Positions 44,920 to 55,219 of a stretch of DNA of 64,000 nt are shown piece after piece (positions within the stretch are counted from its first letter, which is position 1; each line of letters starts with the position of its first letter). The notes under the pieces are model-generated. The model saw only the letters and a program-made list of their open reading frames with translations, was not told the origin of the DNA and made no database searches. The stretch is from Allobosea sp. 47.2.35 (GTDB lineage: Bacteria > Pseudomonadota > Alphaproteobacteria > Rhizobiales > Beijerinckiaceae), in contig NZ_JANLGI010000007.1 in NCBI RefSeq assembly GCF_024655635.1, positions 124,001 through 188,000 on the forward strand, read 5' to 3'. Position numbers and translations under genes: made by a program.

Positions 44920-46353
44920 ATGACGATCACGGTCATCAAGAACGCCGAAGTCGTTGTCGCCTGGGATGCGGAAGCCTCCCGTCACGTCTATCTGCACAAT
45001 GCCGATGTCGCCTTCGAGGACGGCACGCTGCGCTATGTCGGGCCCCGCTATGAAGGTCAGGCCGACGAGACCGTCGATGGCAGCGGGCGCATGGTCATGC
45101 CCGGCCTCGTCAACATCCATTCGCATCCGTCGAGCGAGGCGCTGAACAAGGGCTTCCTCGACGAGCTCGGCTCGCCCGCGCTCTACAATTCCTCGCTCTA
45201 CGAGTTCATGCCGATCCTGCGGCCCGACGCCGAGGCCGTGCCGGACTGCGTGCAGGTCGCCTATTCGGAGCTGCTGCTCTCCGGCGTCACCACGCTCGCG
45301 GACCTCTCGGTCGCCCATCCCGGCTGGATCGACCTTGCAGCCAATAGCGGCCTGCGCGTCTGCGTCTCGCCGATGTTCCGCTCGGCCCGCTGGTACACCA
45401 AGAACGGCCATGTCGTCGAATACGAGTGGGACGAGAAGGCTGGCGAGGCGGCCATGGAGACCGCCTTCGACGTCATCGAGCAGGCGCAGAAGCACCCTTC
45501 AGGGCGCCTCTTCGGCATGGTCTGCCCGGCGCAGATCGACACCTGCAGCGAGGGCCTGATCAAGGACAGCCACGCCGAAGCGAAGCGTCGCGGCCTGCCC
45601 TGGCAGATCCACGCCGCCCAATCGACGGTCGAGTTCCACGAGATCACCCGCCGTCATGGCGTGACGCCGATCCAGTGGCTGGAGAAGCTCGGCGTGCTCG
45701 GCAAGACCAGCATCGTCGGCCACGGCATCTTCCTCGACGATTATCCACGCGTCGGCTGGCACAGCCGTCGCGACCTCGCGTTGCTGGCCGAGACCGATAC
45801 GATGGTCGCTCATTGCCCGACGGTGTTCATGCGCCGCGGCATCGCGCTCGACGATTTCGGGCGCTATCGCCGCGCCGGTGTCCGCATCGGCATGGGCACC
45901 GACACCTATCCGCACAACATGCTCGAGGAGATGCGTCATGTCGGCTATGTCGCCCGCATGATGGCGGAGAACCCGCGCACGCTGACCACGACCGACATCT
46001 TCGAGGCCGCGACCACGGCTGGCGCCGCCGCGCTCGGCCGCGACGATATCGGCAGGCTGGAAGTGGGCTGCAAGGCCGACCTCGTCATGGTCGACCTCAA
46101 GCATCCGATGATGCAGCCGCGCCGCGACCCCGTCCGCAGCATGGTCTATGCCGCCGCCGAACGCGCTGTCGACCGTGTCTATGTCGACGGCAGCCTCGTC
46201 GTCCGCGACGGCACCGTGCTGACCATGGACTATCCGGCCGCGGCCCTGCGCCTGCACGAAGGCCAGAAGCGGACGGAAGCGGCCGCGCCCGGCAACGACT
46301 GGATCAAGCGGCCGGTAACGGATTATTCGCCGCTGACCTTCCCGTTGAAGTGA
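44920..46353 (+). CDS. Amidohydrolase family protein (TrzN/AtzA/cytosine-deaminase-like branch)
   Basis: A 477-residue metal-dependent hydrolase different from the one at 39701. H-x-H in NIHSHPSSE, His in WQIHAAQS, His in VGHGIFLDD and Asp in GMGTDTYPHNMLEEM show a mononuclear metal site of the Amidohydro_1 deaminase/chlorohydrolase group (guanine, adenosine-type, triazine and hydroxyhydantoin relatives). The substrate is unknown. GGAGG lies ahead of the ATG. It follows the ABC operon past a terminator and likely completes the same pathway, for instance deaminating a product. Confidence 0.92.
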   Translation: MTITVIKNAEVVVAWDAEASRHVYLHNADVAFEDGTLRYVGPRYEGQADETVDGSGRMVMPGLVNIHSHPSSEALNKGFLDELGSPALYNSSLYEFMPILRPDAEAVPDCVQVAYSELLLSGVTTLADLSVAHPGWIDLAANSGLRVCVSPMFRSARWYTKNGHVVEYEWDEKAGEAAMETAFDVIEQAQKHPSGRLFGMVCPAQIDTCSEGLIKDSHAEAKRRGLPWQIHAAQSTVEFHEITRRHGVTPIQWLEKLGVLGKTSIVGHGIFLDDYPRVGWHSRRDLALLAETDTMVAHCPTVFMRRGIALDDFGRYRRAGVRIGMGTDTYPHNMLEEMRHVGYVARMMAENPRTLTTTDIFEAATTAGAAALGRDDIGRLEVGCKADLVMVDLKHPMMQPRRDPVRSMVYAAAERAVDRVYVDGSLVVRDGTVLTMDYPAAALRLHEGQKRTEAAAPGNDWIKRPVTDYSPLTFPLK

Positions 46354-46383
46354 GCGGCCGGAGACCGGCATAAGCCGAAAAGT

Positions 46384-46413
46384 GGCGATGCGCCTCGTCC
46401 GGGGCGCATCGCC
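46384..46413 (+). terminator. Terminator-like hairpin after the second amidohydrolase
   Basis: GGCGATGCGCC (46384-46394) and GGCGCATCGCC (46403-46413) are exact complements around an 8-base loop. There is no U-run, so it could be a weak or Rho-assisted terminator. Confidence 0.5.
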
Positions 46414-46480
46414 GTATCGTGAGCCCCCTGCGTCACGCCGCCCGCTTTCGGTCGGCGCGATCCGGCGATAGGTTGTGCCC

Positions 46481-46657
46481 ATGTCGCAGGCAGACGAGAC
46501 AACGCAGACGGAGGCCGGCTCTTCGAGCCGTCTTGGCCTCATGCTGATCGGCGGAGGCTTCTTCGCCCTGTTCCTCACCGGCCTGCTGCTCTGGTGGCGC
46601 GAAGGCGACCGGCTCTTCACCGACGGTCTGATCGCCGCCATCGTGGCTTGTTTCTAG
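46481..46657 (+). CDS. Small single-span membrane protein upstream of SCO
   Basis: A 58-residue protein: a polar Thr/Ser-rich N-terminus, one hydrophobic helix (GLMLIGGGFFALFLTGLLLWW) and a short tail with a second hydrophobic patch. I do not recognise a family. ATG 46481 has only a weak ribosome site. It is 31 bp upstream of the SCO gene on the same strand, so co-transcription is likely and a link with copper handling or cytochrome oxidase is possible. Confidence 0.55.
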   Translation: MSQADETTQTEAGSSSRLGLMLIGGGFFALFLTGLLLWWREGDRLFTDGLIAAIVACF

Positions 46658-46688
46658 CGGTTGAGGCCGCCTGTCCGGGAAGTCTTTC

Positions 46689-47288
46689 GTGAACCGCCGT
46701 CTCGTCCTGCCCCTCGTCGTATTCCTGGCCGGGGCGCTTGCGCTCGCCGCAGCCGCGATCCTGACCTTCTCGCCCGGCCGCCAGGGAAGCGGCGGCAGTG
46801 GCGTAGCGAGCGTCGGCGGCCCGTTCACGCTGACGACGCAGGAGGGCAAGCCGCTCTCCGACACCGACCTGAAGGGTTCGCCCTTCCTGGTCTTCTTCGG
46901 CTTCACCCATTGCCCGGATATCTGCCCGACCAAGCTCTTCGAGATCTCGGAGGCCCTGCGCGCGGCCGGCGACGGCGCCAAGGCGAAGGGGCTTAAAGCG
47001 CTCTTCATTACGGTCGATCCCGAGCGCGACACGCCGGACGCGATGAAGAGCTATCTCGGCTCCTTCGATCCCCGCATCGTGGGCCTGAGCGGCGACCGCC
47101 CGGCCATCGACGCCGTGGTCAAGGCCTACCGCGCCTATGCCAAGAAAGTGCCGCTCAAGGATGGCGACTACACGATGGACCACACCGCGCTGGTCTATCT
47201 GATGGGCAAGGACGGCAAGTTCGTCGGCGCCTTCAATATCGAACAGCCTCCGGCTCAGGCCGCGGCGGAATGGCTGCGTCACTCGTAG
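46689..47288 (+). CDS. SCO1/SenC family copper chaperone
   Basis: A 199-residue membrane-anchored thioredoxin-fold protein: N-terminal helix VVFLAGALALAAAAILTF, copper motif C-x3-C in HCPDICPTKLF and the distant His in YTMDHTALVYLMG. SCO proteins deliver copper to the CuA site of cytochrome c oxidase or act in its reduction. A GTG start at 46689 with GGGAAG upstream is chosen. No cytochrome oxidase genes are in the window. Its last 56 bp overlap the end of the convergent glycosyltransferase gene. Confidence 0.94.
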   Translation: MNRRLVLPLVVFLAGALALAAAAILTFSPGRQGSGGSGVASVGGPFTLTTQEGKPLSDTDLKGSPFLVFFGFTHCPDICPTKLFEISEALRAAGDGAKAKGLKALFITVDPERDTPDAMKSYLGSFDPRIVGLSGDRPAIDAVVKAYRAYAKKVPLKDGDYTMDHTALVYLMGKDGKFVGAFNIEQPPAQAAAEWLRHS

Positions 47289-49203
47289 AGGTTTCGATCG
47301 GCGCGCGCCGGCGCGCCAACCCATGCTCCGTCTTGTTCCAGGCGAAGCGGCGGTTGAAATATTCGTAGAACGCCATCCAGGCGGCGACCGAGACCAGCGC
47401 GTAATAGAGCGGCAACAGCGGCACGAGCAGCAGCAGCCCTGGCGCGCCCCGGCGCAGCGCGCCGACGATCGGCGGCACGAACAGCGCGACGCTGCCGAGC
47501 AGCCAGACGCCGAGCGCGATGATTGAGGTCAGGGTCGCGGCGGTGCCGACCGGTTCGAAAAGCGAGCCGTCCCAATAGGCAATCAGCGCGGCGATTGCGA
47601 AAGCGGGATAGCCGAGCGCCGTCGCGACGGTGCCGAAGACCAGGGACAGGAAGGCGAAGGTCGCGGCTATCCCGGCCTCGCGCATCAGCCGCACGGGCGC
47701 GCGCGAATGCGTCACCAGCGTCTGGATATAGCCCTTGATCCAGCGCGAGCGCTGCTTGAGCCAGGCGGGGATGGAGACCGGCGCCTCCTCGCGGGTGCTG
47801 GAGGGCAAATCGCCGATGCGATAGCCCGCGCGCACCAGCCTGAAGCCGAGATCGGCATCCTCGGTGACGTTCCAGGCGTCCCAGCCGCCCACCGCGCGCA
47901 GTGCCTCCGTGCGGAAATGGTTCGAGGTGCCCCCCAGCATGATCGGCAGCTGGAACTGCAGCAGGCCGGGATTGAGCACCTCGAACAGCCCGGCATATTC
48001 GAGCGCGAACAGCCCGGGCAGCAGGCCTTCATCGGCATGGTCGATCACCAGCCTCGCCTGCAGGCAGCCGAGCTCCTTCGGGCCGCCGAGGAAGCGCGCC
48101 GCCGCCATGCGCAATTGCTGCGGATCGGGGATGTCCTCGGCGTCGTAGATCGTGAAGAGCGTGCCACGCGCTTCGAGCAGGGCGAGGTTCAGCGCGCGGG
48201 GCTTGGTGCGCGGAAAGCCGGGTGGGACGATGGTGACGGAAAAATGCGGCGGCAGCGCCATCTGCGCCAATGCGCTGCGCATGGTCGTGTCGTCGGCTTC
48301 GATCAGCAGGCGGATATCGAGCTTGGCTGCGGGATAGTCGAGCGCGCCAAGCGCATCCGTCAATTGCCGGAGCACGGCAAGCTCGCGGTAGAGCGGCATC
48401 GCGACCGTGTAGACCGGCAGGCGGGCATCGTCGATCCGCCAACGATGGCTGTGCCAGAGATCGGGCGCCGAGCGCTCGATAGAAGCCGCAAGCCGCAGCA
48501 GGATCAGGCCGAGGAAGAGCGGGCCGAGCAGGAGCGCAAGCCCGAAGAAGGTTTCGAGCGGAGCAAGCACCCCGCCGATCGCGGCAGCGGCGACGCCGCA
48601 GCCGGCAGCGATCACCTGACCCCGGCTCGCGCCGGTGCGGGCGCTGTCACGCGCGAGCCCGGCTGGATCGAGCCCGGCCGCCTGCTCGGCCAGCGCGCCG
48701 GCATTGCTGTGGCGCAGGGCGTCGCCGAAGCGGCGCGGGGTCGTCACCGCGATGTCGTCGCGGTTCCGCGGCCCGGCTTCGAGCATCCGCCGCAGCGCCG
48801 GCCCCTCGGGCGCGAGGATGAAGCGGAAGCGCGGATCGCCATCGGTCGGTGCGATGCCTTGGCGCAGGATCGCATCATGCCCACCGCCGGGCCTGAGCGC
48901 CGGAGGCTGCGCCAGGAAGGCGAGCCCCATCTCGGCGGCTAGCGCCCGGTAGAAGCGGGTCTCGTCGATCAGGCCCTGTACGATCGCTTCGCGGGCCGGT
49001 TCGGTGCGGTTGCGCCGGGATGTTTCAGCCGCGCCTGCGAGCGAGGAAGGCGGCAGGCCGTGTCGCGTCAGGAAGGCGAGCTCGACCGGCAGGCCGGCTG
49101 AACCCGGCCCGACCTTGATCGGAAGGTCGTCGTTACCGCTGCCCCCCACTGGCCCCGGTCCCGCTGCGCACAAGGATGCCCGGTGCGGATGCACCGATGG
49201 CAA
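47233..49203 (-). CDS. MshEN-domain glycosyltransferase family 2 protein
   Basis: A protein of up to 656 residues. Residues ~40-170 form a MshEN/GspE-N-like cap (FLTRHGLPP, FYRALAAEMGLAFL), then a hydrophobic pair (~205-235), a GT2 catalytic domain (TIYDAEDIPDP as the DxD, WNVTEDADLGFRL, and QRSRWIKG as the processive QxxRW motif) and three or four C-terminal membrane helices. It should polymerise or export a polysaccharide; MshEN domains bind c-di-GMP in known cases. The start is uncertain: TTG 49203 is the longest, GTG 49194 is an alternative. Confidence 0.88.
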   Translation of the reverse strand: MPSVHPHRASLCAAGPGPVGGSGNDDLPIKVGPGSAGLPVELAFLTRHGLPPSSLAGAAETSRRNRTEPAREAIVQGLIDETRFYRALAAEMGLAFLAQPPALRPGGGHDAILRQGIAPTDGDPRFRFILAPEGPALRRMLEAGPRNRDDIAVTTPRRFGDALRHSNAGALAEQAAGLDPAGLARDSARTGASRGQVIAAGCGVAAAAIGGVLAPLETFFGLALLLGPLFLGLILLRLAASIERSAPDLWHSHRWRIDDARLPVYTVAMPLYRELAVLRQLTDALGALDYPAAKLDIRLLIEADDTTMRSALAQMALPPHFSVTIVPPGFPRTKPRALNLALLEARGTLFTIYDAEDIPDPQQLRMAAARFLGGPKELGCLQARLVIDHADEGLLPGLFALEYAGLFEVLNPGLLQFQLPIMLGGTSNHFRTEALRAVGGWDAWNVTEDADLGFRLVRAGYRIGDLPSSTREEAPVSIPAWLKQRSRWIKGYIQTLVTHSRAPVRLMREAGIAATFAFLSLVFGTVATALGYPAFAIAALIAYWDGSLFEPVGTAATLTSIIALGVWLLGSVALFVPPIVGALRRGAPGLLLLVPLLPLYYALVSVAAWMAFYEYFNRRFAWNKTEHGLARRRAPIETSTSDAAIPPRPEPEAVRY

Positions 49204-49272
49204 CTCATGGTTGCCAGTGCGGCGGGGAGAGTCGAGAGGCCCCGCATAAGACTTTCGTGAGCCCCGGTGGCG

Positions 49273-50486
<1,214 letters not shown>

Positions 50487-50490
<4 letters not shown>

Positions 50491-51170
50491 GCCGTCAAAC
50501 CTTCTTGCAGTGCCGCTGCGGCCGTGCGGGCCGATGCGATGAATTTCGCGATCCGTGCGGGGTCCTTGACCCCCGGCGCGCTTTCGACGCCCGAGGAGAC
50601 GTCGACGCCCGCCGGCCTCGCGATGCCGATGGCTTCAGCGACATTCGCCGGATCGAGCCCGCCCGATAGCATGAAGCGCTGGGAAGGGTCGAGGCCGGCG
50701 AGCAGGCCCCAGTCGAAGGGTCTGCCATGCCCGCCGGGAAAGGCCGCATCCTTCGGCGGCTTGGCGTCGAGCAGGATGAGATCGGCCGCGTCGCGATAGC
50801 CTGCGACGGCCGTGAGGTCTCCCGCCGTCGCGATGCCGAGCGCCTTCATCACCGGCCGGCCGACGGCGCGGCGCAGGGCCGCGGTCTGCTCGGGCGTCTC
50901 GCGGCCGTGGAACTGGAACCAGTCGGGCTTCAGCGCCTCGGCAAGCTCCGCCGCCTGCTTGTCGCTCCAGTCGACGACCAGCGCGACGATCTGCGCCTTG
51001 CCCCGAGCGATCCTGGCCAACTCCCTAGCGCGCTCCAGCGTGACGTAGCGCGGGCTCTTCGGATGGAAATTCAGCCCGATCATGTCGGCGCCGGCCGCGA
51101 GCGCGGCCTCCAGCGTCTCGGGGGTGGAGAGGCCGCAGATCTTGATCAGGAAGGGCGAAACATTGGACAT
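50487..51170 (-). CDS. trpF: Phosphoribosylanthranilate isomerase
   Basis: A 227-residue TIM-barrel enzyme of tryptophan synthesis. Catalytic Cys is in [16 protein letters not shown], Asp in LILLDAKPP, and phosphate-binding turns in [12 protein letters not shown] and [11 protein letters not shown] 51170 (MSNVSPFL) is chosen over an upstream ATG at 51206 because homologues start there. It heads a trpF-trpB pair and is divergent from the TAXI gene across only 50 bp. Confidence 0.96.
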
Positions 51171-51220
51171 GGCCCGGCGTTTAGCACGGTCCGTTCGCGG
51201 GCGCATGCCGTACTTGCGAC

Positions 51221-52570
51221 ATGATGACGAAGGAAGCCATGTTCGGACAGGGCGAAGAGGGGGACGGGTTGATCCGGCTGGGCATGGGCAGGCGCGGGCT
51301 GACGATGATGGCGGGCCTGCTCGCCGTCACCGGGCTCGTCGTGGCGGTGTTCTATTATGTCGGCCAGCCGCGGACCCTGCGCCTCGCCGTCGGGCCGCTC
51401 GGCTCCGAGGATGCCCGCATGGCGGCAGCCTTCGTGCAGGGGCTCAATCGCGACAAGGCTTCCATCCGCCTCCGCCTCGTTCTGACCGAAGGCTCCGAGG
51501 ACAGTGCGAAGAAGATCGATGCCGGCCAGGCCGATCTCGCCATGCTGCGCGCCGACATCGCCATGCCCTCGACCGCCGACACGGTCCTGATCACCAGGCG
51601 GACCTTTCCGTTCTTCATCACCCGGAGCGAGGCCGCGATCGGCCGCATCGCCGAATTGCGCGGGCGCCGGATCGGCGTCTCCCGCAATCCGGCCGGCAAT
51701 CTCACCCTGCTGAAACGGGTGCTGGCGCAATACGAGGTCCGGCCCGAGGAGGTCGAGATCGTCAAGCTCGGCCAGGAGGAGATCGTGGCGGCGGCCAAGG
51801 AGAAGCGCATTGACGTCTTCTTCTCGATCAACGCCGTCGGCTCCCACACCAACAACGACGGCCTGCGCCGCCTGCGCGAGGCCTGGGGCAACGATCCCGT
51901 GCTGATTCCAGTCCGCGAGGCCGATGCGCTCGCGGCGCATTACCGGGCGATCGAATCCGGCGAGATCGTGCGCGGCGCGCTGGGTGGCGACCCGCCCCGT
52001 CCGGCCGAGAGCCTCCAGACCATCTCGATCACCTCGCGCCTCGTCGCGGCGCAGAGCCTCGACGACAATCTCGTCGGCGAGCTGACCAAGGATATCCTGG
52101 GCCTGCGCCTCACGCTCGCGTCGGAACTGCCGGCCGTGCAGGCGCTGGAGACACCCTCGACCGACAAGGACGCGCCCCTGCCGGTTCATTCGGGCGCGGC
52201 CGCCTATATCGACGGCGAGCAGGAAAGCTTCTTCGATCGCTATGGCGACTGGTTCTATATCGGCGCCATGGCGCTCTCGGCGGTGGGCACGGGCGGCGCC
52301 GCCTTGCTCGGCCGCGAGAGCGCCAACCGGCGCCGACGGGCCATGTCGGGCCTCGACGAATTGCTCGGGTTGCTGGCCCTGATCCGCGCTTGCGAGGACG
52401 AGGTCGAACTGATGCGGCTCGGCCGCGAGGCCGACCAGATTCTGACGCGCGTGCTCGCCGATTACGCCAAGGGCGATCTCGACACGGCGGCGCTCGCCGC
52501 CTACCGCCTCGCCATCGATCAGGTCGGCCGGGCGGTCGCCGAACGGCAGCGCGCGCTGGCCGAGACCTGA
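51221..52570 (+). CDS. TAXI family TRAP-type solute-binding protein (orphan, two membrane anchors)
   Basis: A 449-residue protein with a TAXI/NMT1-like solute-binding domain (residues ~55-310; RLAVGPLGSEDARM, GRRIGVSRNPAGNLTLLK). It has an N-terminal hydrophobic helix (GLTMMAGLLAVTGLVVAVFY) that likely serves as an uncleaved anchor, and a second helix near 345-365 (WFYIGAMALSAVGTGGAALL) followed by a cytoplasmic helical tail. No TRAP permease genes adjoin it. The two anchors suggest a sensor or accessory protein instead of a free binding protein. Confidence 0.85.
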   Translation: MMTKEAMFGQGEEGDGLIRLGMGRRGLTMMAGLLAVTGLVVAVFYYVGQPRTLRLAVGPLGSEDARMAAAFVQGLNRDKASIRLRLVLTEGSEDSAKKIDAGQADLAMLRADIAMPSTADTVLITRRTFPFFITRSEAAIGRIAELRGRRIGVSRNPAGNLTLLKRVLAQYEVRPEEVEIVKLGQEEIVAAAKEKRIDVFFSINAVGSHTNNDGLRRLREAWGNDPVLIPVREADALAAHYRAIESGEIVRGALGGDPPRPAESLQTISITSRLVAAQSLDDNLVGELTKDILGLRLTLASELPAVQALETPSTDKDAPLPVHSGAAAYIDGEQESFFDRYGDWFYIGAMALSAVGTGGAALLGRESANRRRRAMSGLDELLGLLALIRACEDEVELMRLGREADQILTRVLADYAKGDLDTAALAAYRLAIDQVGRAVAERQRALAET

Positions 52571-52579
52571 GCGCATTTA

Positions 52580-52610
52580 CTTTTCGGCAGGCTCGGCGGT
52601 TGCCGAAAAG
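52580..52610 (+). promoter_or_regulatory. Inverted repeat between the TAXI gene and typA
   Basis: CTTTTCGGCA (52580-52589) and TGCCGAAAAG (52601-52610) are exact complements with an 11-base GC-rich spacer. It can be a terminator for the TAXI gene (no U-run beyond the arm) or a site ahead of typA. The remaining 113 bp to typA show no other feature. Confidence 0.45.
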
Positions 52611-52723
52611 CCCGTCAGCGTTTATGTGCAGCGCAACGAATTCCAGATTCACGTGAAACAGGCTGCGCCGGCGGGGCATCGCTCCAGACCGGCTCGTGGC
52701 CTTGAAAGCAAGGCCCTACCCGC

Positions 52724-54547
52724 ATGTCCATGCGCAACATCGCCATCATCGCGCACGTCGACCATGGCAAGACGACCCTCGTCGACAAGCTCCTGCAGCA
52801 GTCCGGCGCCTTCCGCGAGAACCAGCGCGTCGCCGAGCGCGTGATGGATTCGAACGACCTCGAGAAGGAGCGCGGCATCACCATCCTGGCCAAGGCGACC
52901 TCGGTCGTCTGGAAGGATACGCGCATCAACATCGTCGACACCCCCGGCCACGCCGATTTCGGCGGCGAGGTCGAGCGCATCCTGAACATGGTCGACTCGG
53001 CCATCGTTCTGGTCGACGCCGCCGAAGGCCCGATGCCGCAGACCAAGTTCGTGGTCTCGAAGGCGCTGAAGCTCGGCCTTCGCCCGATCGTGGCGATCAA
53101 CAAGGTGGACAAGCCCGACGCCCGCACCACCGAAGTCATCAACGAGGTCTTCGACCTCTTCGCCGCGCTCGATGCGACCGACGAGCAGCTCGACTTCCCG
53201 ATCCTCTACGGCTCGGGCAAGCAGGGCTGGATGGCCGACTCACCGGAAGGCCCGCAGGACCAGGGTCTTGCGCCGATGTACGACCTCATCCTCAAGCATG
53301 TTCCGGCCCCGGCGGTCGAGGACGGCCCGTTCCGTATGATCGGCACGCTCCTGGAGGCCAACCCCTATCTCGGCCGCATCATCACCGGCCGCGTCACCTC
53401 GGGCACCGCCAAGCCGAACCAGACCATCAAGGTGCTCTCTGGCGACGGCTCGACCGTCGAAACCGGCCGCATCTCGAAGATCCTCGCCTTCCGCGGCATC
53501 GAGCGCCAGCCGATCGAGGAAGCCGTCGCGGGCGATATCGTCTCGATCGCCGGCCTGGTGAAGGGCACCGTCGCCGACACCTTCTGCGACCCGGCCGTCA
53601 CCGAGCCGATCAAGGCCCAGCCGATCGACCCGCCGACTGTGTCGATGACCTTCTCGGTCAACGATTCCCCGCTCGCCGGCACCGAAGGCGACAAGGTCAC
53701 GACCCGCGTCATCCGCGACCGCCTGTTCAAGGAGGCCGAGGGCAATGTCGCGCTGAAGATCGAGGAAGCCACCGACAAGGACAGCTACATCGTCTCCGGC
53801 CGCGGCGAACTCCAGCTCGCGATCCTGATCGAGACCATGCGCCGCGAGGGCTTCGAGCTCGGCGTCTCGCGTCCCCGCGTCGTGCTCAAGCGCGATGAGG
53901 CCGGCCAGCTGCTGGAGCCGATCGAGGAGGTCGTGATCGACGTCGACGAGGAGCATTCCGGCGTCGTCGTGCAGAAGATGGCCGAGCGCAAGGCCGACAT
54001 GCTGGAGATGCGTCCGTCGGGCGGCAATCGCCTGCGTCTCGTCTTCCACGCCCCGACCCGCGGCCTCATCGGCTATCAGGGCGAGCTTTTGACCGACACG
54101 CGCGGCACCGCGATCATGAACCGCCTCTTCCACGCCTATCTGCCTTACAAGGGCGAGATCGCCGGCCGCCGCAACGGCGTGCTGATCGCGATGGAGACCG
54201 GCGAGGCCGTCGCCTACGCGCTGTGGAACCTCGAAGACCGTGGCCCGATGATGATCGAGCCGGGCTGGAGGGTCTATCAGGGCATGATCGTCGGCGAGCA
54301 CACCCGCGAGAACGATCTCGAGGTGAACGTGCTCAAGGGCAAGAAGCTCACCAACATCCGCACGACATCGAAGGATGAGGCCGTTCGCCTGACGCCGCCG
54401 ATCCGGATGACGCTGGAGCGTTCGCTCGCCTGGATCGACGATGACGAGCTCGTCGAGGTCACGCCGAAGTCGATCCGCCTGCGCAAGGGCATCCTCGACC
54501 CGAACGAGCGCAAGCGCTCGCAGAAGCAGAAGGCCGAAGTGGCCTGA
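52724..54547 (+). CDS. typA: Ribosome-associated GTPase TypA/BipA
   Basis: A 607-residue translational GTPase: [12 protein letters not shown] (G1), [12 protein letters not shown] (G2), [13 protein letters not shown] (G3) and NKVDKPDAR (G4), EF-G-like domains III and V, and the BipA C-terminal domain ending in a Lys-rich tail ([14 protein letters not shown]). It assists 50S assembly at low temperature and stress adaptation. The ATG at 52724 gives standard length. The next gene follows at 5 bp. Confidence 0.97.
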   Translation: MSMRNIAIIAHVDHGKTTLVDKLLQQSGAFRENQRVAERVMDSNDLEKERGITILAKATSVVWKDTRINIVDTPGHADFGGEVERILNMVDSAIVLVDAAEGPMPQTKFVVSKALKLGLRPIVAINKVDKPDARTTEVINEVFDLFAALDATDEQLDFPILYGSGKQGWMADSPEGPQDQGLAPMYDLILKHVPAPAVEDGPFRMIGTLLEANPYLGRIITGRVTSGTAKPNQTIKVLSGDGSTVETGRISKILAFRGIERQPIEEAVAGDIVSIAGLVKGTVADTFCDPAVTEPIKAQPIDPPTVSMTFSVNDSPLAGTEGDKVTTRVIRDRLFKEAEGNVALKIEEATDKDSYIVSGRGELQLAILIETMRREGFELGVSRPRVVLKRDEAGQLLEPIEEVVIDVDEEHSGVVVQKMAERKADMLEMRPSGGNRLRLVFHAPTRGLIGYQGELLTDTRGTAIMNRLFHAYLPYKGEIAGRRNGVLIAMETGEAVAYALWNLEDRGPMMIEPGWRVYQGMIVGEHTRENDLEVNVLKGKKLTNIRTTSKDEAVRLTPPIRMTLERSLAWIDDDELVEVTPKSIRLRKGILDPNERKRSQKQKAEVA

Positions 54548-54552
54548 GCGAC

Positions 54553-55113
54553 TTGTCCGGCACGGACGTCGAGATCCTCCTGATCACCGGCCCCGCAGGG
54601 GTCGGCAAGTCGACCCTGTGCTGGGAGGCGAGCGGGCTGCTGGCCGAGGCCGGCATCCCGCATGCGGCGATCGAGAGCGACGAGCTCGATCGCGTCTTCC
54701 CCAAGCCCGGCGCCGAGGAGCTTGCTCGGCTCGCGCCCGGCGCGCGCGATGTCAGCCAGCTCAACCTGGCGGCGCTGTGGGCGACCTATCGCGCACTCGG
54801 CCACCGGCGCCTGCTGATGTCCGGCGTCATCCTCCATCCCGCCTTCGACAGGCGCTGGATTCTCGCTGCCATCCCCGATGCGCGCATCACCATCGTGCGC
54901 TTGCGCGCCGGTGACGAGGCCTTGCTCGCGCGTCTCGACCGCCGCGAGCAGGGCGCTGGCCGCGAGGCGCAGATCGAGCGCAGCCTGCGCCAGTCCCGTC
55001 GCATGGCGGTCGAAGCTGCCGAGGATTACCTCGTCATCGACACGGACGGACAGTCGCCGGCCGATCTGGCCCGCCTCGTCCTCGCCCGAACGGGCTGGCT
55101 GACCCCCGTCTGA
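54553..55113 (+). CDS. P-loop NTPase / small-molecule kinase-like protein
   Basis: A 186-residue AAA_33/adenylylsulfate-kinase-like protein: Walker A GPAGVGKST at about residues 13-21, a lid-like Arg-rich helix (LARLDRREQGAGREAQIER) and no recognisable substrate motif. Function unknown; similar genes encode gluconokinase-like or Zeta-like kinases. The start is a TTG at 54553, with no strong ribosome site, so translation may be coupled to typA 5 bp upstream. Confidence 0.78.
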   Translation: MSGTDVEILLITGPAGVGKSTLCWEASGLLAEAGIPHAAIESDELDRVFPKPGAEELARLAPGARDVSQLNLAALWATYRALGHRRLLMSGVILHPAFDRRWILAAIPDARITIVRLRAGDEALLARLDRREQGAGREAQIERSLRQSRRMAVEAAEDYLVIDTDGQSPADLARLVLARTGWLTPV

Positions 55114-55219
55114 AGCCACGGCCTGTTCGGCTGCCGCGTGTCCGCCTTGCGCCGGGCGCCATTGTCTCGCCGCGCCGGCTCTGATCCTCTGCCGCCCTCT
55201 CAGGGGAAGGATCAACACC

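Noticed and set aside
51171-51220. A trp leader/attenuator ahead of trpF
   Set aside because: Only 50 bp separate the divergent starts; no leader peptide or Trp codons and no paired hairpins.
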